DNA of 64,000 bases from assembly GCF_000688335.1 (NCBI RefSeq), contig NZ_JHZX01000001.1:3410001-3474000 (forward strand), in the 5' to 3' direction. The translations under genes were made by a program, and so were the position numbers. This DNA comes from Sediminibacter sp. Hel_I_10. GTDB lineage: Bacteria; Bacteroidota; Bacteroidia; Flavobacteriales; Flavobacteriaceae. Within the stretch, counting starts at the first letter, position 1, and each line of letters begins with the position of its first letter. Shown here piece by piece: positions 28,073-37,647 of the stretch. The notes below the pieces were generated by a model. The model did no database searches and was not told where the DNA came from. It was given only the letters and a program-made list of their open reading frames with translations.

Positions 28073-28568
28073 AAAATGGGAGAAACTGCCCATCTTTAAA
28101 AAAGCAATGGAGATCCAAAAGTTGGTAGATCATATCGCCGAAGCTGTAGAGGCATCTGAAATTGATTTTGAAAAGGAAATTGAAGCCGAAATGATACAAT
28201 GCAACGTGAATTACATGCGTGATAATTCGCTTATAATTCCTGCAAAGATTGCGGGTGCAGCAAGTGAGGAAATGCTGTACGACATACGTATGGAAAATGC
28301 TGCCATTATCAGAAAGTCGGCGAGAGAGTTAATTACAGATGCTCGTGGCATTCAAATGCACGGATTTAAAGACGTAGAATATCTCGACCTCTTGAGAGAT
28401 GCAGTAGAGGAGTTCAGAGTACTTTTTGCAGAGTGGGTAAAATCTTTTGACCAGTGGCATTACATTACCGATCGTTGGGGACTTTTTAATCCACCAGGCG
28501 TTAATTATGATGATCCAGATCCCGATGGGGACCTGCCTTTCGATTCCGACGATTTTTCCGACGATTAG
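28059..28568 (+). CDS. Hypothetical helical protein, paralogue of 29171-29566
   Basis: A 169-residue soluble, mostly helical protein with a very acidic tail (DDPDPDGDLPFDSDDFSDD). The N-terminus LPIFKKAMEIQKLVDHIAEAV resembles LPIYQKAMDIIVLSRSISSY in the gene at 29171. The spacing of helices suggests a four-helix bundle like those encoded by 23S rRNA intervening-sequence ORFs. It overlaps ypdA by 14 bases, implying coupled translation. No function can be assigned. Confidence 0.7.
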   Translation: MRLFEKWEKLPIFKKAMEIQKLVDHIAEAVEASEIDFEKEIEAEMIQCNVNYMRDNSLIIPAKIAGAASEEMLYDIRMENAAIIRKSARELITDARGIQMHGFKDVEYLDLLRDAVEEFRVLFAEWVKSFDQWHYITDRWGLFNPPGVNYDDPDPDGDLPFDSDDFSDD

Positions 28569-28606
28569 TGACAAGGCTTCTTTCGGTAGCTCTTACATTA
28601 GAGCAG

Positions 28607-29053
28607 TTATTTGCTCAGCGGTTTGACTTCATTGTGCTTAATTACACGAGACAGTACAATTTGTGTTTTGGTTTCACCGTAAACAATGAGTTGGTCAATA
28701 AAGGTCTCTAAATGCTTTTGGTTTTTTAGTACTACTTCCATCACAATATTTTCATTACCAGTAATGCGATAGCAATTGATCACTTCGTCGTAGGTTTTTA
28801 CCTTTTCTAAAAAAGGTTTTAACATGCCCATAAAAGCTCTTAATGTAATGAGGGCTTTGAGTTGGTAGCCAACGGCAAACGGACTTATAAGCGTGTTGTA
28901 GCTTTCTATAATGCCAGCATCCTCCATTTTTTTAATACGTTCGGAGACCGCTGGAGAGCTAATCCCAACTTGCCTTCCGATTTCAGCATTAGACTGTCTG
29001 GCGTTTTGTTGGAGACATTTTAAAATTTTCCAATGGAGGGTGTCAATTTGCAT
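28607..29053 (-). CDS. Lrp/AsnC-family transcriptional regulator
   Basis: A 148-residue protein. The N-terminal HTH is LKCLQQNARQSNAEIGRQVG, then ISSPAVSERIKKMEDAG, and the C-terminal RAM ligand-binding domain follows (GYQLKALITLRAFMG, CYRITGNENIVMEVVLKNQK). This is the standard length for the family, which responds to amino acids. It is encoded opposite to, and between, two related helical-protein genes on the + strand, the second of which is divergent from it. Confidence 0.92.
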   Translation of the reverse strand: MQIDTLHWKILKCLQQNARQSNAEIGRQVGISSPAVSERIKKMEDAGIIESYNTLISPFAVGYQLKALITLRAFMGMLKPFLEKVKTYDEVINCYRITGNENIVMEVVLKNQKHLETFIDQLIVYGETKTQIVLSRVIKHNEVKPLSK

Positions 29054-29170
29054 TTAAAGTATTTTTAAAATAAAAATTAATATTTAAATCAAATATACAA
29101 TTTTGCTTTAATAGTTAAAGTAAGTTGTCATTGCTTGTTACTAAATTTGTTACCCTTGCTACCAAAAGAT

Positions 29171-29566
29171 ATGAGCTACAACATGACCTCCCATTTATCT
29201 GAACTGCCTATTTATCAAAAGGCTATGGATATTATTGTCTTGTCCCGTAGTATTTCGTCTTACATCAACCAAGATCTATCGTATTTACATCCCGACGGTC
29301 GCGAGGATGAGCACATTTACTTCTCTGGAGATATTATACAACAATCAGAATCATTAGCACCAGAAATTGAAAAGGCACAGGCAGAGCGCTGTTCTGAAAA
29401 AAAGAATATGCATTTGGCGTCTTTGGAACGCTTGACCCAACGTTTACATCTCAATTGCAATAGGTTAGAGCATTGCAATAGTAATGGGAGAGATTATCTA
29501 CCCGTTCTTAGAAACGAGTTGCGTAAATTTAGAAAGTTGAAGCGGCATTGGATGTTGACGCTTTGA
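29171..29566 (+). CDS. Hypothetical helical protein, paralogue of 28059-28568
   Basis: A 131-residue helical protein sharing the N-terminal L-P-I-(F/Y)-x-K-A-M-(E/D)-I segment and helix layout with the gene at 28059, but without the acidic tail. The middle part (HPDGREDEHIYFSGDIIQQS) is unlike the paralogue. It is divergent from the Lrp/AsnC gene, so its promoter overlaps the regulator's. A four-helix-bundle fold is likely; function unknown. Confidence 0.65.
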   Translation: MSYNMTSHLSELPIYQKAMDIIVLSRSISSYINQDLSYLHPDGREDEHIYFSGDIIQQSESLAPEIEKAQAERCSEKKNMHLASLERLTQRLHLNCNRLEHCNSNGRDYLPVLRNELRKFRKLKRHWMLTL

Positions 29567-29625
29567 TTTTTTAGAGTAGAATAGATAGTTATATTTTTTA
29601 AATTAAAAGTCTTACTACACAGCAT

Positions 29626-29663
29626 AAAAAACCTCAATAGATCTAATCATATTGAGGTTTTAG
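29626..29663. terminator. Bidirectional terminator
   Basis: AAAACCTCAATA (29628-29639) pairs perfectly with TATTGAGGTTTT (29650-29661), with A and T runs on both sides, between two convergent genes. Confidence 0.8.
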
Positions 29664-29707
29664 TTATACTAAGCTAAATTAACTTTATATCATGTAGATA
29701 AAATGAG

Positions 29708-30250
29708 TTAATCAATCATCTGTAAACTGCCTTTATAAGAAGCGGTTATGGCGTTCCCATTTTCATCTTCAAGGTTAGCTACTATAACCTGGTTGTTACC
29801 AGATCCCGTAATAACTACAGTACCACTAACAGCGTTGAAAGATTCTCCGTTTTCAGTTTCAAAATTAAAATTAGTAACTGCCTCTGCAAATACCCAAGTA
29901 AATTCTGCTCTTTCATTGGCAAAAGTATAGGTTCCAGGTACAAGACCCGTTTCACTATTAGTATTTAAATCTAAATAGATAGCAGCTCCTGTTCCGGTAA
30001 TAGTGCTGTTGGCAGCGTCTATTTCAACTCCATCCGAGAATAAGGTAACATCCCAGTCATAACTTCCATCTTCATTTATTCCCCATTCTTCTAAAATAGC
30101 CGTTTCAATCTCAAATTCTGTCCCGTCGATCGTGATGTTGTTTTCTGAACTTGAGCTTGAGTCGTCACCGCCATCATCATCTTTATTACAAGAGAAAGTG
30201 ACTAGATTAAGTGCTAAAGCAAATAAGGCAATTAATTTTAAATTTTTCAT
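29708..30250 (-). CDS. Hypothetical lipoprotein
   Basis: A 180-residue exported lipoprotein: hydrophobic signal with lipobox LVTFSCNKDDDGG, then a Ser-rich linker and a beta-rich domain with repeated G-T-Y-x-F and G-x-V-x-I-T-G strands. It ends SYKGSLQMID. It resembles many small Bacteroidota surface lipoproteins of unknown function. No T9SS tail is present. Confidence 0.75.
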   Translation of the reverse strand: MKNLKLIALFALALNLVTFSCNKDDDGGDDSSSSSENNITIDGTEFEIETAILEEWGINEDGSYDWDVTLFSDGVEIDAANSTITGTGAAIYLDLNTNSETGLVPGTYTFANERAEFTWVFAEAVTNFNFETENGESFNAVSGTVVITGSGNNQVIVANLEDENGNAITASYKGSLQMID

Positions 30251-30930
30251 TTGATTATGTTTTGTTGGTTTATGTTGGCGCGCAAATTAGGGATATTGAA
30301 AGAACAAAAGCAATAATTTTTCGTTTATTTACATTATGAGCTACAAAATCCCACTAGATGTCTTTGATTTTTGTATTTCATCGGCTTATTTGATTTATTA
30401 TTTATAGAAGCTATAATAGGAATGTTAGCAGATTTTATTACTGTTTTTGACTAATACTTACAGATAAAGATTGAATAGTGAATTTCTTTTTCACTTTAAG
30501 AGCGAGAATTGGAATGTGTTGTGCTTGTATGTTGATATTTCAAGTTTTCCTTGAAAAAAATTTCAATTTATAAAAAGGAATCAGATCGATTTTATTAGTT
30601 AAATCTATGTGTCCAGTATCCGTTTGTCCTTGCGTATGAGTTTAGTTTGCGCACAACGGTGAATTAAAACCGATGCGTAAGTGCTGACAGAATACTATAT
30701 ACAATGCCCCCAATACATTTAAGTTCTAAGTATCCAAGTAAACCCTTATCTGAACCTTAAAACTAAAAGATACCACTACAGTTGTCGATTCTTAAAAATA
30801 AAAACCAATTACGATGCGCTAATCCTATACATCTTAATACTGACTTTCGTACTTTTGACGCTTTTGCCGAAAAACCCAAACGGAATAGGTGATAACCTTA
30901 TAACGCCTCAACTTTAATAGCTTCTTACAG
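30251..30930. other. Intergenic stretch without a supported gene
   Basis: 680 bases upstream of the Imm53-like gene. Only an imperfect hairpin around 30648-30682 (CGGT and ACCG arms inside TTGCGCA/TGCGTAA) was noticed. No promoter, RNA gene or repeat shared with the rest of the window was recognised. Confidence 0.5.
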
Positions 30931-31236
30931 ATGGAAATTTTAGACTGGATACAAGGTTGGTTTAAGTCTAATTGTGATGGCGATTGGGAAAAGGGAGAGG
31001 GCATCCAAATAACCACCTTGGATAATCCAGGTTGGGAAGTGGAAATTGACATCTCCAATACGTCTGTAGCCAATCTCAACTTAAGACCCATTCATAACCA
31101 AAAAGGAGCTCAAGATTGGTATGGCGTAAAAATTGAAAATCAAAAGTTTATTGCTGCAGGAGATGCCGGTAAGCTTGAATTTTTATTGGGTCTCTTTAAA
31201 GAGATGATAGAAACCATTGAAAATAGAAACGAATAG
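30931..31236 (+). CDS. Imm53-like immunity protein, orphan
   Basis: A 101-residue protein that looks like immunity protein family 53. The N-terminus LDWIQGWFKSNCDGDWEKGE, then ITTLDNPGWEVEIDI, fits the family's W-x-Q-x-W-Y-x-x-x-C-D-x-D-W-E and T-L-D-N-P-G-W motifs. The C-terminal helix LEFLLGLFKEMIET is also typical. Such proteins neutralise toxins of polymorphic toxin systems. No toxin gene lies on either side (nearest neighbours are >400 bases away), so it is an orphan immunity gene, possibly protecting against competitors. Confidence 0.75.
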   Translation: MEILDWIQGWFKSNCDGDWEKGEGIQITTLDNPGWEVEIDISNTSVANLNLRPIHNQKGAQDWYGVKIENQKFIAAGDAGKLEFLLGLFKEMIETIENRNE

Positions 31237-31661
31237 GCACTAGAGCACATCGTTTTTTCTCTTACCTCATTAACCAATTACCCTTCTATTTTAGCAGTTT
31301 TTAAAACTTTTATTTGGTATTAAAATCAAATAGTTAGAGTTAAGACCTTACTATAAGTTTCTTGAAATTCATAGGGTTCTTTTTTAAAAAACAGATTAAA
31401 ACATAAGCTAAAGATAACGCCCAAATGGGCTAAGTTTTGGTGTCAGATGTTCTATTGCGCCAGAGACTAGGCCTTAATGAATTGGAGGTGCCTGATATTA
31501 TTACTATTTTTGAAAAAAATCAAAGCGTTTTTTAGTTGCTTTAGTATCCAAATCCCATTCGGAGTTCTGCCGAATTTGCATAAAAGGGGTTTCAATCACC
31601 TTTATCGAGCCTACTGAAATTCAAAATTAAAATCAGTTTTTACCTAACTTTTTTGTTATCT
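31237..31661. other. Intergenic stretch without a supported gene
   Basis: 425 bases before the AGCS symporter gene. No convincing promoter, hairpin, RNA gene or ORF was recognised. Confidence 0.4.
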
Positions 31662-33758
31662 ATGAACCACGTTTTAAAATCAATACTCTTTTCTATTCTA
31701 ATCACCTTTTCTGTTCTTAGTTTAAAAGCGCAAGAAGGTCAACCACAAGAAGAATTAGCGATTGACATTGAACTTATAAATCCTACCAGTACCATTAATG
31801 ACGGGCAAATCGAAGTAACGGTCAAAGGTGGGAATCCACCCTATACCTATCAATGGTCTGATCAAGACACACCCTTAAGTGCGTCTAAAGCGAATGGGTT
31901 AATTGAAGGCGTCGCCCATTCAGTGACTGTCTCAGATGCTCAAAATCGTCAAGTGAGTAAATCCATGACGATAGAGGCCAGCTCTATTACCGAGAATTTT
32001 AATGCAAAGTTCAGCCCTATAGTTGAGGTCATGAGTGACGTGTTGTTTTGGGATCCTTTTGCTGCAGTAGGTCTCTATGATCCTGTTGTGTATACCGAAA
32101 AGGAGATGATCAAAACGCCTTTGTGGACGGCAACTACGGATAGTACCTTTGTTTTAAAAAAGAAATTGGTAAAAGACGGCGCCTTGGTAAAAGACGGTGA
32201 CGATATCGCCATTATTTCAATAGCCGATGGTGCAGTGGTAACAGCCAAGGCAACCGCAGCTGGTACAGTTAATTTTAATGTAGCTGAAGGCAATGTCATT
32301 TTTAGCCCAAACAACACTAAAGATTTAATTGAGCAAGGGGCACAATATTTTGCAAGCATTTCTTTTGATGAAGAACAACCACTGTTATATCCAAATGGAG
32401 AGGTTCGTAAAAACCGAATTCCTTTTATTGTGATCTGGTTGATTTTTGGAGCGACCTTCTTTACGTTTAGAATGGGCTTTATCAATATTCGTGGCTTTAA
32501 ACACGCTATAGATCTTGCCAAAGGAAAATATAGTGATCCCGATGCTCCAGGAAAAGTTACTCATTTCCAAGCTTTATCTACTGCGGTTTCTGCAACAGTT
32601 GGTTTAGGAAACATCGCAGGTGTAGCCGTAGCCATTTCCATTGGAGGAGCTGGTGCAACGTTTTGGATGATTTTAGCAGGCTTTCTTGGGATGTCCTCTA
32701 AATTTGTAGAGTGTACGCTTGGGGTGAAGTATCGAGAGATTAAAGCAGATGGTAAGATTTTTGGCGGACCAATGAACTATTTACAATACGGACTTGAAAA
32801 ACGAAACATTAAGTGGCTAGGGAAGGCTCTAGCGGGAATTTTTGCGCTGCTTTGTGTTGGTGCTTCTTTTGGAGCAGGCAATATGTTTCAATCTAACCAG
32901 TCTTTTGAAATTATGGCGTCTCAATTTTCAGTGCTCGAAGGTCTGGGCTTTTGGTTCGGGATCGGATTAGCTGTTTTGGTGGGCATTGTCATTATTGGTG
33001 GTATTGAGAGTATTGCCAAGGTCACTGAAAAAGTGGTTCCTGTCATGGCCATAGTCTACGTTATTGCAGCATTAATCATAATTGGTATGAACTTTGGCAA
33101 CGTTGGTGCCGCATTTTCTGCAATTTATAATGGAGCTTTAAATTCCAGCGCCTTAAAAGGAGGCTTTATAGGCGTGCTAATCATTGGTTTTCAAAGAGCC
33201 GCCTTCTCTAACGAGGCAGGTGTTGGTTCGGCCGCCATTGCTCATAGTGCCACTAAAACCCATAATGCACCTTCAGAAGGGTTTGTTGGGTTGATGGAAC
33301 CTTTTATTGATACCGTTGTGGTATGTACGCTTACGGCCTTAGTCTTGATATTTACAGGGATGCACGAGGTGCCTGGGGTTACAGGTGTTAAATTAACAGC
33401 CAATGCCTTTGGGTCGGTCATCTCTTGGTTTCCTTATGTGTTAGCCATAGCAGTGTTTTTATTCGCCTTTTCTAGTATGATTTCTTGGTCTTACTATGGT
33501 ATGCGCGGATGGACCTATCTCTTCGGAAAAACGAATAGATCTGAATTGACTTATAAAATTATATTTTTGGTCTTTGTAGTGGTTGGCGCCTCAGTAAGTT
33601 TAGGTGCGGTGCTAGATTTTTCAGATATGATGATTTTAGCCATGTCTGTTCCCAATATGATTGGCTTATATATCTTATCAGGTGAGGTTAGAAAGGATTT
33701 AGCCCACTATTTTGAGAAGAAAAAAGCAGGAACCTTAGCCCAGCCAGATCCAGAATAA
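31662..33758 (+). CDS. AGCS-type sodium:amino-acid symporter with a large exported N-terminal region
   Basis: A 698-residue protein. The C-terminal ~440 residues are a standard AGCS (sodium:alanine) symporter: TVGLGNIAGVAVAISIGGAG is the family signature, then FGGPMNYLQYG and AFSNEAGVGSAAIAHSATKT. Before it there is a signal peptide (SVLSLKAQ), a SprB-like/PKD-like repeat (INDGQIEVTVKGGNPPYTYQ, then W), a segment with a lipoyl/biotinyl-like hairpin (KDGALVKDGDDIAIISIADG) and one extra helix. Ordinary AGCS proteins are ~450-550 residues. ATG 31662 is chosen because the signal peptide follows directly. The N-terminal domains may capture substrate outside the membrane, which is an inference. Confidence 0.88.
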   Translation: MNHVLKSILFSILITFSVLSLKAQEGQPQEELAIDIELINPTSTINDGQIEVTVKGGNPPYTYQWSDQDTPLSASKANGLIEGVAHSVTVSDAQNRQVSKSMTIEASSITENFNAKFSPIVEVMSDVLFWDPFAAVGLYDPVVYTEKEMIKTPLWTATTDSTFVLKKKLVKDGALVKDGDDIAIISIADGAVVTAKATAAGTVNFNVAEGNVIFSPNNTKDLIEQGAQYFASISFDEEQPLLYPNGEVRKNRIPFIVIWLIFGATFFTFRMGFINIRGFKHAIDLAKGKYSDPDAPGKVTHFQALSTAVSATVGLGNIAGVAVAISIGGAGATFWMILAGFLGMSSKFVECTLGVKYREIKADGKIFGGPMNYLQYGLEKRNIKWLGKALAGIFALLCVGASFGAGNMFQSNQSFEIMASQFSVLEGLGFWFGIGLAVLVGIVIIGGIESIAKVTEKVVPVMAIVYVIAALIIIGMNFGNVGAAFSAIYNGALNSSALKGGFIGVLIIGFQRAAFSNEAGVGSAAIAHSATKTHNAPSEGFVGLMEPFIDTVVVCTLTALVLIFTGMHEVPGVTGVKLTANAFGSVISWFPYVLAIAVFLFAFSSMISWSYYGMRGWTYLFGKTNRSELTYKIIFLVFVVVGASVSLGAVLDFSDMMILAMSVPNMIGLYILSGEVRKDLAHYFEKKKAGTLAQPDPE

Positions 33759-33990
33759 TCATCAAACAGAACGCTTTAGCAATAAGGCCATTTTCCGAAG
33801 CGCTTTTGAAAGTTCTAGATCGTTTTTTTAACCTTTAAAAGAGGATTGGTCAAATAAGTTAAAAAAGAATTTTTTTTGACTGTTTTTCAGTTTGTTTTCA
33901 GTAGTCTTGATCCTGAATGATTTTGCTCTTGGTATAGCTAAATCAAACCCAATGAAGATATAAAAGGGACTGTTCATCAACTCAGATACT

Positions 33991-34455
33991 ATGGAAATTA
34001 TAGCACTCAAACAAAGACAAGACAGTAACGAAAACTTAAAGATAGCGAGAGCATTTGTTCAATTTGAAACTTTAATTTCAGAATTAAAAAAAAGAGAACT
34101 TCCCGACCACATCGTGAATTTTGTAAATACCGCCGTTTCCAAAGTCAATAGTAGTTCGGAAGATGAGAAACCTTTCAGGAATCTACTTAAAACATCGCAA
34201 ACGGCCGTCATACAAGAACTCGAAAAAGAGCTGAAGTTGGTCCCTAAAAATCATTATCGCAATAAATGGTTAGCAATTGGAATGGCTGTTTTTGGAATAC
34301 CATTAGGTGCAGCTTTTGGAGCGATTATTGGCAATATGGGACTTATAGCACTAGGCTTACCTATAGGGATGGTGTTTGGAATGGCTTTAGGGTCAAAAAT
34401 GGACGAAAAAGCAAGAGAAGAAGGCCGTCAATTGGACTTAGAAATAAAGTATTAA
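33991..34455 (+). CDS. Hypothetical membrane-hairpin protein
   Basis: A 154-residue protein: an amphipathic, charged N-terminal ~90 residues, then two close glycine-rich hydrophobic helices (AIGMAVFGIPLGAAFGAIIG and GLIALGLPIGMVFGMALGS) and a charged tail. The G-x-x-x-G spacing suggests a tight membrane hairpin. No family was recognised. It stands alone between the AGCS and nhaA genes. Confidence 0.65.
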   Translation: MEIIALKQRQDSNENLKIARAFVQFETLISELKKRELPDHIVNFVNTAVSKVNSSSEDEKPFRNLLKTSQTAVIQELEKELKLVPKNHYRNKWLAIGMAVFGIPLGAAFGAIIGNMGLIALGLPIGMVFGMALGSKMDEKAREEGRQLDLEIKY

Positions 34456-34657
34456 GCGCAGAAGATTACAAAGCACATCTTTTTAAATAATGAAGTGAAG
34501 TCATTCAATAAAAATAAAAATACAGAGGTCTTTTGTCAACACTGGATTTATTACATATAAAGTTTAGCGTTTAAATCCTATTTTGTAATTTAGTTTTTAT
34601 CCTTAGCGCCATCATTCTAACAAAGCTAATTTCAAAAAAAACAACGATAACGCTTTC

Positions 34658-36001
34658 ATGCCAAACATTACCACCCACCTCAAAACGTTTTTCGCAAAGG
34701 ATGCCTCTACGGGAATTCTACTCATTTTAGCTACGGTTGCAGCATTGATTGTCGCCAATACGCCTTTAAGGCATAGCTACCATCATTTTATGGAACTGGA
34801 ATTTACCTTGGGATTTGAGAATTTGAATATTTCAAAATCGATTCACCATTGGGTTAATGACGGGTTGATGGCCTTGTTTTTTCTGTTGGTGGGTCTTGAA
34901 ATTAAGGGAGAACTTAAATTTGGGAGACTTAACGCATTCAGCTCTGCCATATTCCCTGTAGTTGCTGCTATTTCCGGTGCTATTTTTCCCGCATTGATAT
35001 TTTGGATCTTAAATCAAGATACACAGTATATCGATGGCTGGGCCATTCCTATGGCAACCGATATTGCCTTTGTTATCGGGATTATTGCAGTTCTAGGATC
35101 ACGCGTACCATCTTGGGTAAAGGTTTTTGTAACCACCATTGCTGTGGTAGATGATCTTATAGCCATACTCATCATCGCTATTTTTTATACAGATCAAGTC
35201 AACTGGACAGCCTTAGGTATTGCTGGTATCTGTGTTTTGGTGCTCTTGCTGTTTAATTATCGCAAGGTCAATAGGCTCACACCTTATCTTTTTGTTGGTT
35301 TTTTTCTGTGGTGGGCCATATTAGCATCGGGAATACACGCTACAATCGCTGGGGTTATTGTGGCGTTTACGATACCGTTACATCGAGAATGGAAATTAGA
35401 ACAAATCAAGGATTTTGCAAATAAGGGATTTCGTCTGTTTGAGAAAGCCAAAGATGAGACACTGGCCTACACCACTGGCCAGGCACACTATTATTTAGAA
35501 AAAACCCAACGCGAAATGGAAGCTCCATTAAAGCGTTTGGAGCGAAAACTTCACGATCCTGTTTACTTTTTTATCATGCCGCTGTTTGCCTTTGTAAATG
35601 CTGGTATTTTTATGGATGCCGAAGTATTGGGTCAGGCCTTCCAAACCACGATTACCTGGGGCGTTATTTTAGGACTATTTGTAGGGAAACCTTTGGGTAT
35701 TTTATTCGCCATTTGGATTTTATTGACCTTTTTCTATAAAGACATGCCAACATCCCCAACCATATGGAAGGTGTTGTTTGGAGTGAGCTTACTCTGCGGC
35801 ATCGGCTTCACCATGTCTTTGTTTATAGCCAACTTATCGTTTAATGACGCTACCTTGCTTCAAGATGCTAAAATGGGAATTTTGATGGCCTCTCTAGTGA
35901 GTGGCTCTTTAGGATATTACATACTTTATAGAAGTACAAAACAACCTGAGGCTATTGAAGGCGGTACTTTAGGACTTGGAAATACCCCAGAAGAGGACTA
36001 A
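34658..36001 (+). CDS. nhaA: Na+/H+ antiporter NhaA
   Basis: A 447-residue inner-membrane antiporter exporting Na+ in exchange for H+. The Asp pair used for ion binding is in AVVDDLIAILIIAIFY (Asp165-Asp166), with MATDIAFVIGIIAVLGSRVP before it. The N-terminal helix-loop (FFAKDASTGILLILATVAAL) and the C-terminal GIGFTMSLFIANL are typical. The length is slightly above E. coli NhaA (388) because of an insertion around residues 255-300 and a C-terminal tail. It fits a marine lifestyle. Confidence 0.96.
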   Translation: MPNITTHLKTFFAKDASTGILLILATVAALIVANTPLRHSYHHFMELEFTLGFENLNISKSIHHWVNDGLMALFFLLVGLEIKGELKFGRLNAFSSAIFPVVAAISGAIFPALIFWILNQDTQYIDGWAIPMATDIAFVIGIIAVLGSRVPSWVKVFVTTIAVVDDLIAILIIAIFYTDQVNWTALGIAGICVLVLLLFNYRKVNRLTPYLFVGFFLWWAILASGIHATIAGVIVAFTIPLHREWKLEQIKDFANKGFRLFEKAKDETLAYTTGQAHYYLEKTQREMEAPLKRLERKLHDPVYFFIMPLFAFVNAGIFMDAEVLGQAFQTTITWGVILGLFVGKPLGILFAIWILLTFFYKDMPTSPTIWKVLFGVSLLCGIGFTMSLFIANLSFNDATLLQDAKMGILMASLVSGSLGYYILYRSTKQPEAIEGGTLGLGNTPEED

Positions 36002-36138
36002 AATTCACCTAAAACCAAATAGTAGTAGGTTTAATTGAGCGTGTACGATATATAAATAGTATAAAATCTATACATTTAGATTACTAATGAAACGATAAGA
36101 GTGTGTAAATAAATGACATAAATAAATAAAGAAGCAGC

Positions 36139-36474
36139 ATGTTTGGATTAATATTACTGTATTGGATTGGCAAGTATTTTTATAGATTGGCTGAAAAGTA
36201 TCAAAAGAGCCCGTGGGGATTTGCAATTTTAGGTGTGGTCGTCTATTATGGCGGCATCGCAATATTTAGTATAGCCTTTGGCATTACTATGGAAATTTTA
36301 AATCCTGGATATTTAGACACTTTTGATGATACGCTGTTTGGCGTATTTATGATTCCTTTCGGTCTTTTGAGTTGCTATCTGTTGTATAAATATTTAGAAA
36401 AAAAATGGAAGAAAAACCATCAAACCCCTACTGAATTGATTGATGAAATTGGTACCGATAATACCTTGATCTAA
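36139..36474 (+). CDS. Hypothetical small membrane protein
   Basis: A 111-residue protein with about three hydrophobic segments (residues 1-15, 29-50, 66-85) and a charged C-terminal tail ([20 protein letters not shown]). No family was recognised. It is transcribed alone or after nhaA (137 bases). Confidence 0.6.
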   Translation: MFGLILLYWIGKYFYRLAEKYQKSPWGFAILGVVVYYGGIAIFSIAFGITMEILNPGYLDTFDDTLFGVFMIPFGLLSCYLLYKYLEKKWKKNHQTPTELIDEIGTDNTLI

Positions 36475-36561
36475 TTCGCTAAGCTTTCAAAAGCAGTGAT
36501 ATTATGATCATTTTAATTATATTTTTTAGGTCGACAAAGCAACAAATATTTATAATGTTAA

Positions 36562-37443
36562 ATGCTAACCATAATACAAATGACTATTAAAACCATACTA
36601 TTAGTCTTCATTTTTACGATAATCATTGCAAATAAGGCATCGGCTCAAGACAATGAAAAAATTGATATTCTCTTGGTAGGTTTTGATCATTTAAGCCAAA
36701 TGGATAATGGTACCGCAACATCTGATATTTTCAGCTCAAAAAAGCAAAAGGAGATCATATTGCTTACTGAAAAGTTAAAGTCATTTGCAGCAGATATGAT
36801 CTTGGTGGAAAAAGAAGCGAGTGAACAAAAGACCTTGGACAGTTTGTACCGGTCTTTTGTTAAAGGTAATATCCAACTTTCTAATATTGAAAATGGAGCA
36901 TCTGAAACTTTTCAAGTGGGATTTCGATTGGCCCGAATGCTACAACTCAATAGGGTGTTTGGCATTGATCATTACGAATCTACCTCACAGTCATTGTTGG
37001 ATTCTGGTAAAAACATTGATGTTTTTAAAAATGGATTGGGAGCGTTAATCAACATCGCCCGTCCGTTAAAGAAAAGTGTTCAAAAGGATAGTCTCTCCAT
37101 CTATGAATACATCAAAATTATGAATCAGCCTGAGATGATAAATCTCTCTTATAACGCTCTTTTTAATTTGCCTGCGTATGTGATTGAGGGTGAATTTTCG
37201 GAAAATGGAACCAATACGGTCGACATTGGAAGTATTGATAATAGATACATTGGGGCTGAGTACATCACTTTGTTTTACAATAGAAATTTAAAGATCTATT
37301 CAAATATTTTGAATACGCAATTAGACCAAAACTCAAAACGAATTATTTTAATAATGGGTCAATTGCACATTGGTGTGTTAATGGATTTACTCAAGCATAA
37401 CTCTAGATATAATGTTAGGGACATTTCTGATTACTTAGATTAA
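36562..37443 (+). CDS. DUF5694 exported protein
   Basis: A 293-residue protein with a signal peptide (VFIFTIIIANKASAQ). The mature part begins EKIDILLVGFDHLSQM, continues with a helix (KKQKEIILLTEKLKSFAADM), ILVEKEASEQ, and ends near IILIMGQLHIGVLMDLL. This matches the DUF5694/TraB-like layout in which a strand with a His and a late G-x-x-H motif form the presumed active site. The function is unknown. The start is ATG 36562 or ATG 36580; both leave a signal peptide. Confidence 0.75.
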   Translation: MLTIIQMTIKTILLVFIFTIIIANKASAQDNEKIDILLVGFDHLSQMDNGTATSDIFSSKKQKEIILLTEKLKSFAADMILVEKEASEQKTLDSLYRSFVKGNIQLSNIENGASETFQVGFRLARMLQLNRVFGIDHYESTSQSLLDSGKNIDVFKNGLGALINIARPLKKSVQKDSLSIYEYIKIMNQPEMINLSYNALFNLPAYVIEGEFSENGTNTVDIGSIDNRYIGAEYITLFYNRNLKIYSNILNTQLDQNSKRIILIMGQLHIGVLMDLLKHNSRYNVRDISDYLD

Positions 37444-37577
37444 AGTAATTTAATTTGAATCTTCTTTTAAAAGATATGCAGATACAACTCAATTTCAACA
37501 GATCAAGATTGAAAATCCCTAAAATCATCGTGAAACTGCTGTAAAACACTTGATTTTTAGGGTAATGACACCTACAT

Positions 37578-37623
37578 GACATCTAAATGTCGTAAGAAAG
37601 GCAAGTGCTAAAGGGTACATTTG
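37578..37623 (+). promoter_or_regulatory. Promoter and palindromic operator of the XRE-serine hydrolase gene
   Basis: TACATTTG at 37616-37623 fits the -7 box TAnnTTTG, 24 bases before the ATG at 37648. Centred 32 bases upstream is GACAT-CTAA-ATGTC (37578-37591), a perfect palindrome overlapping the -33 region. Autorepression by the XRE domain of the gene product is the simplest reading. Confidence 0.5.
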
Positions 37624-37647
37624 TATCATCATTTAAAACTTAAAAAC

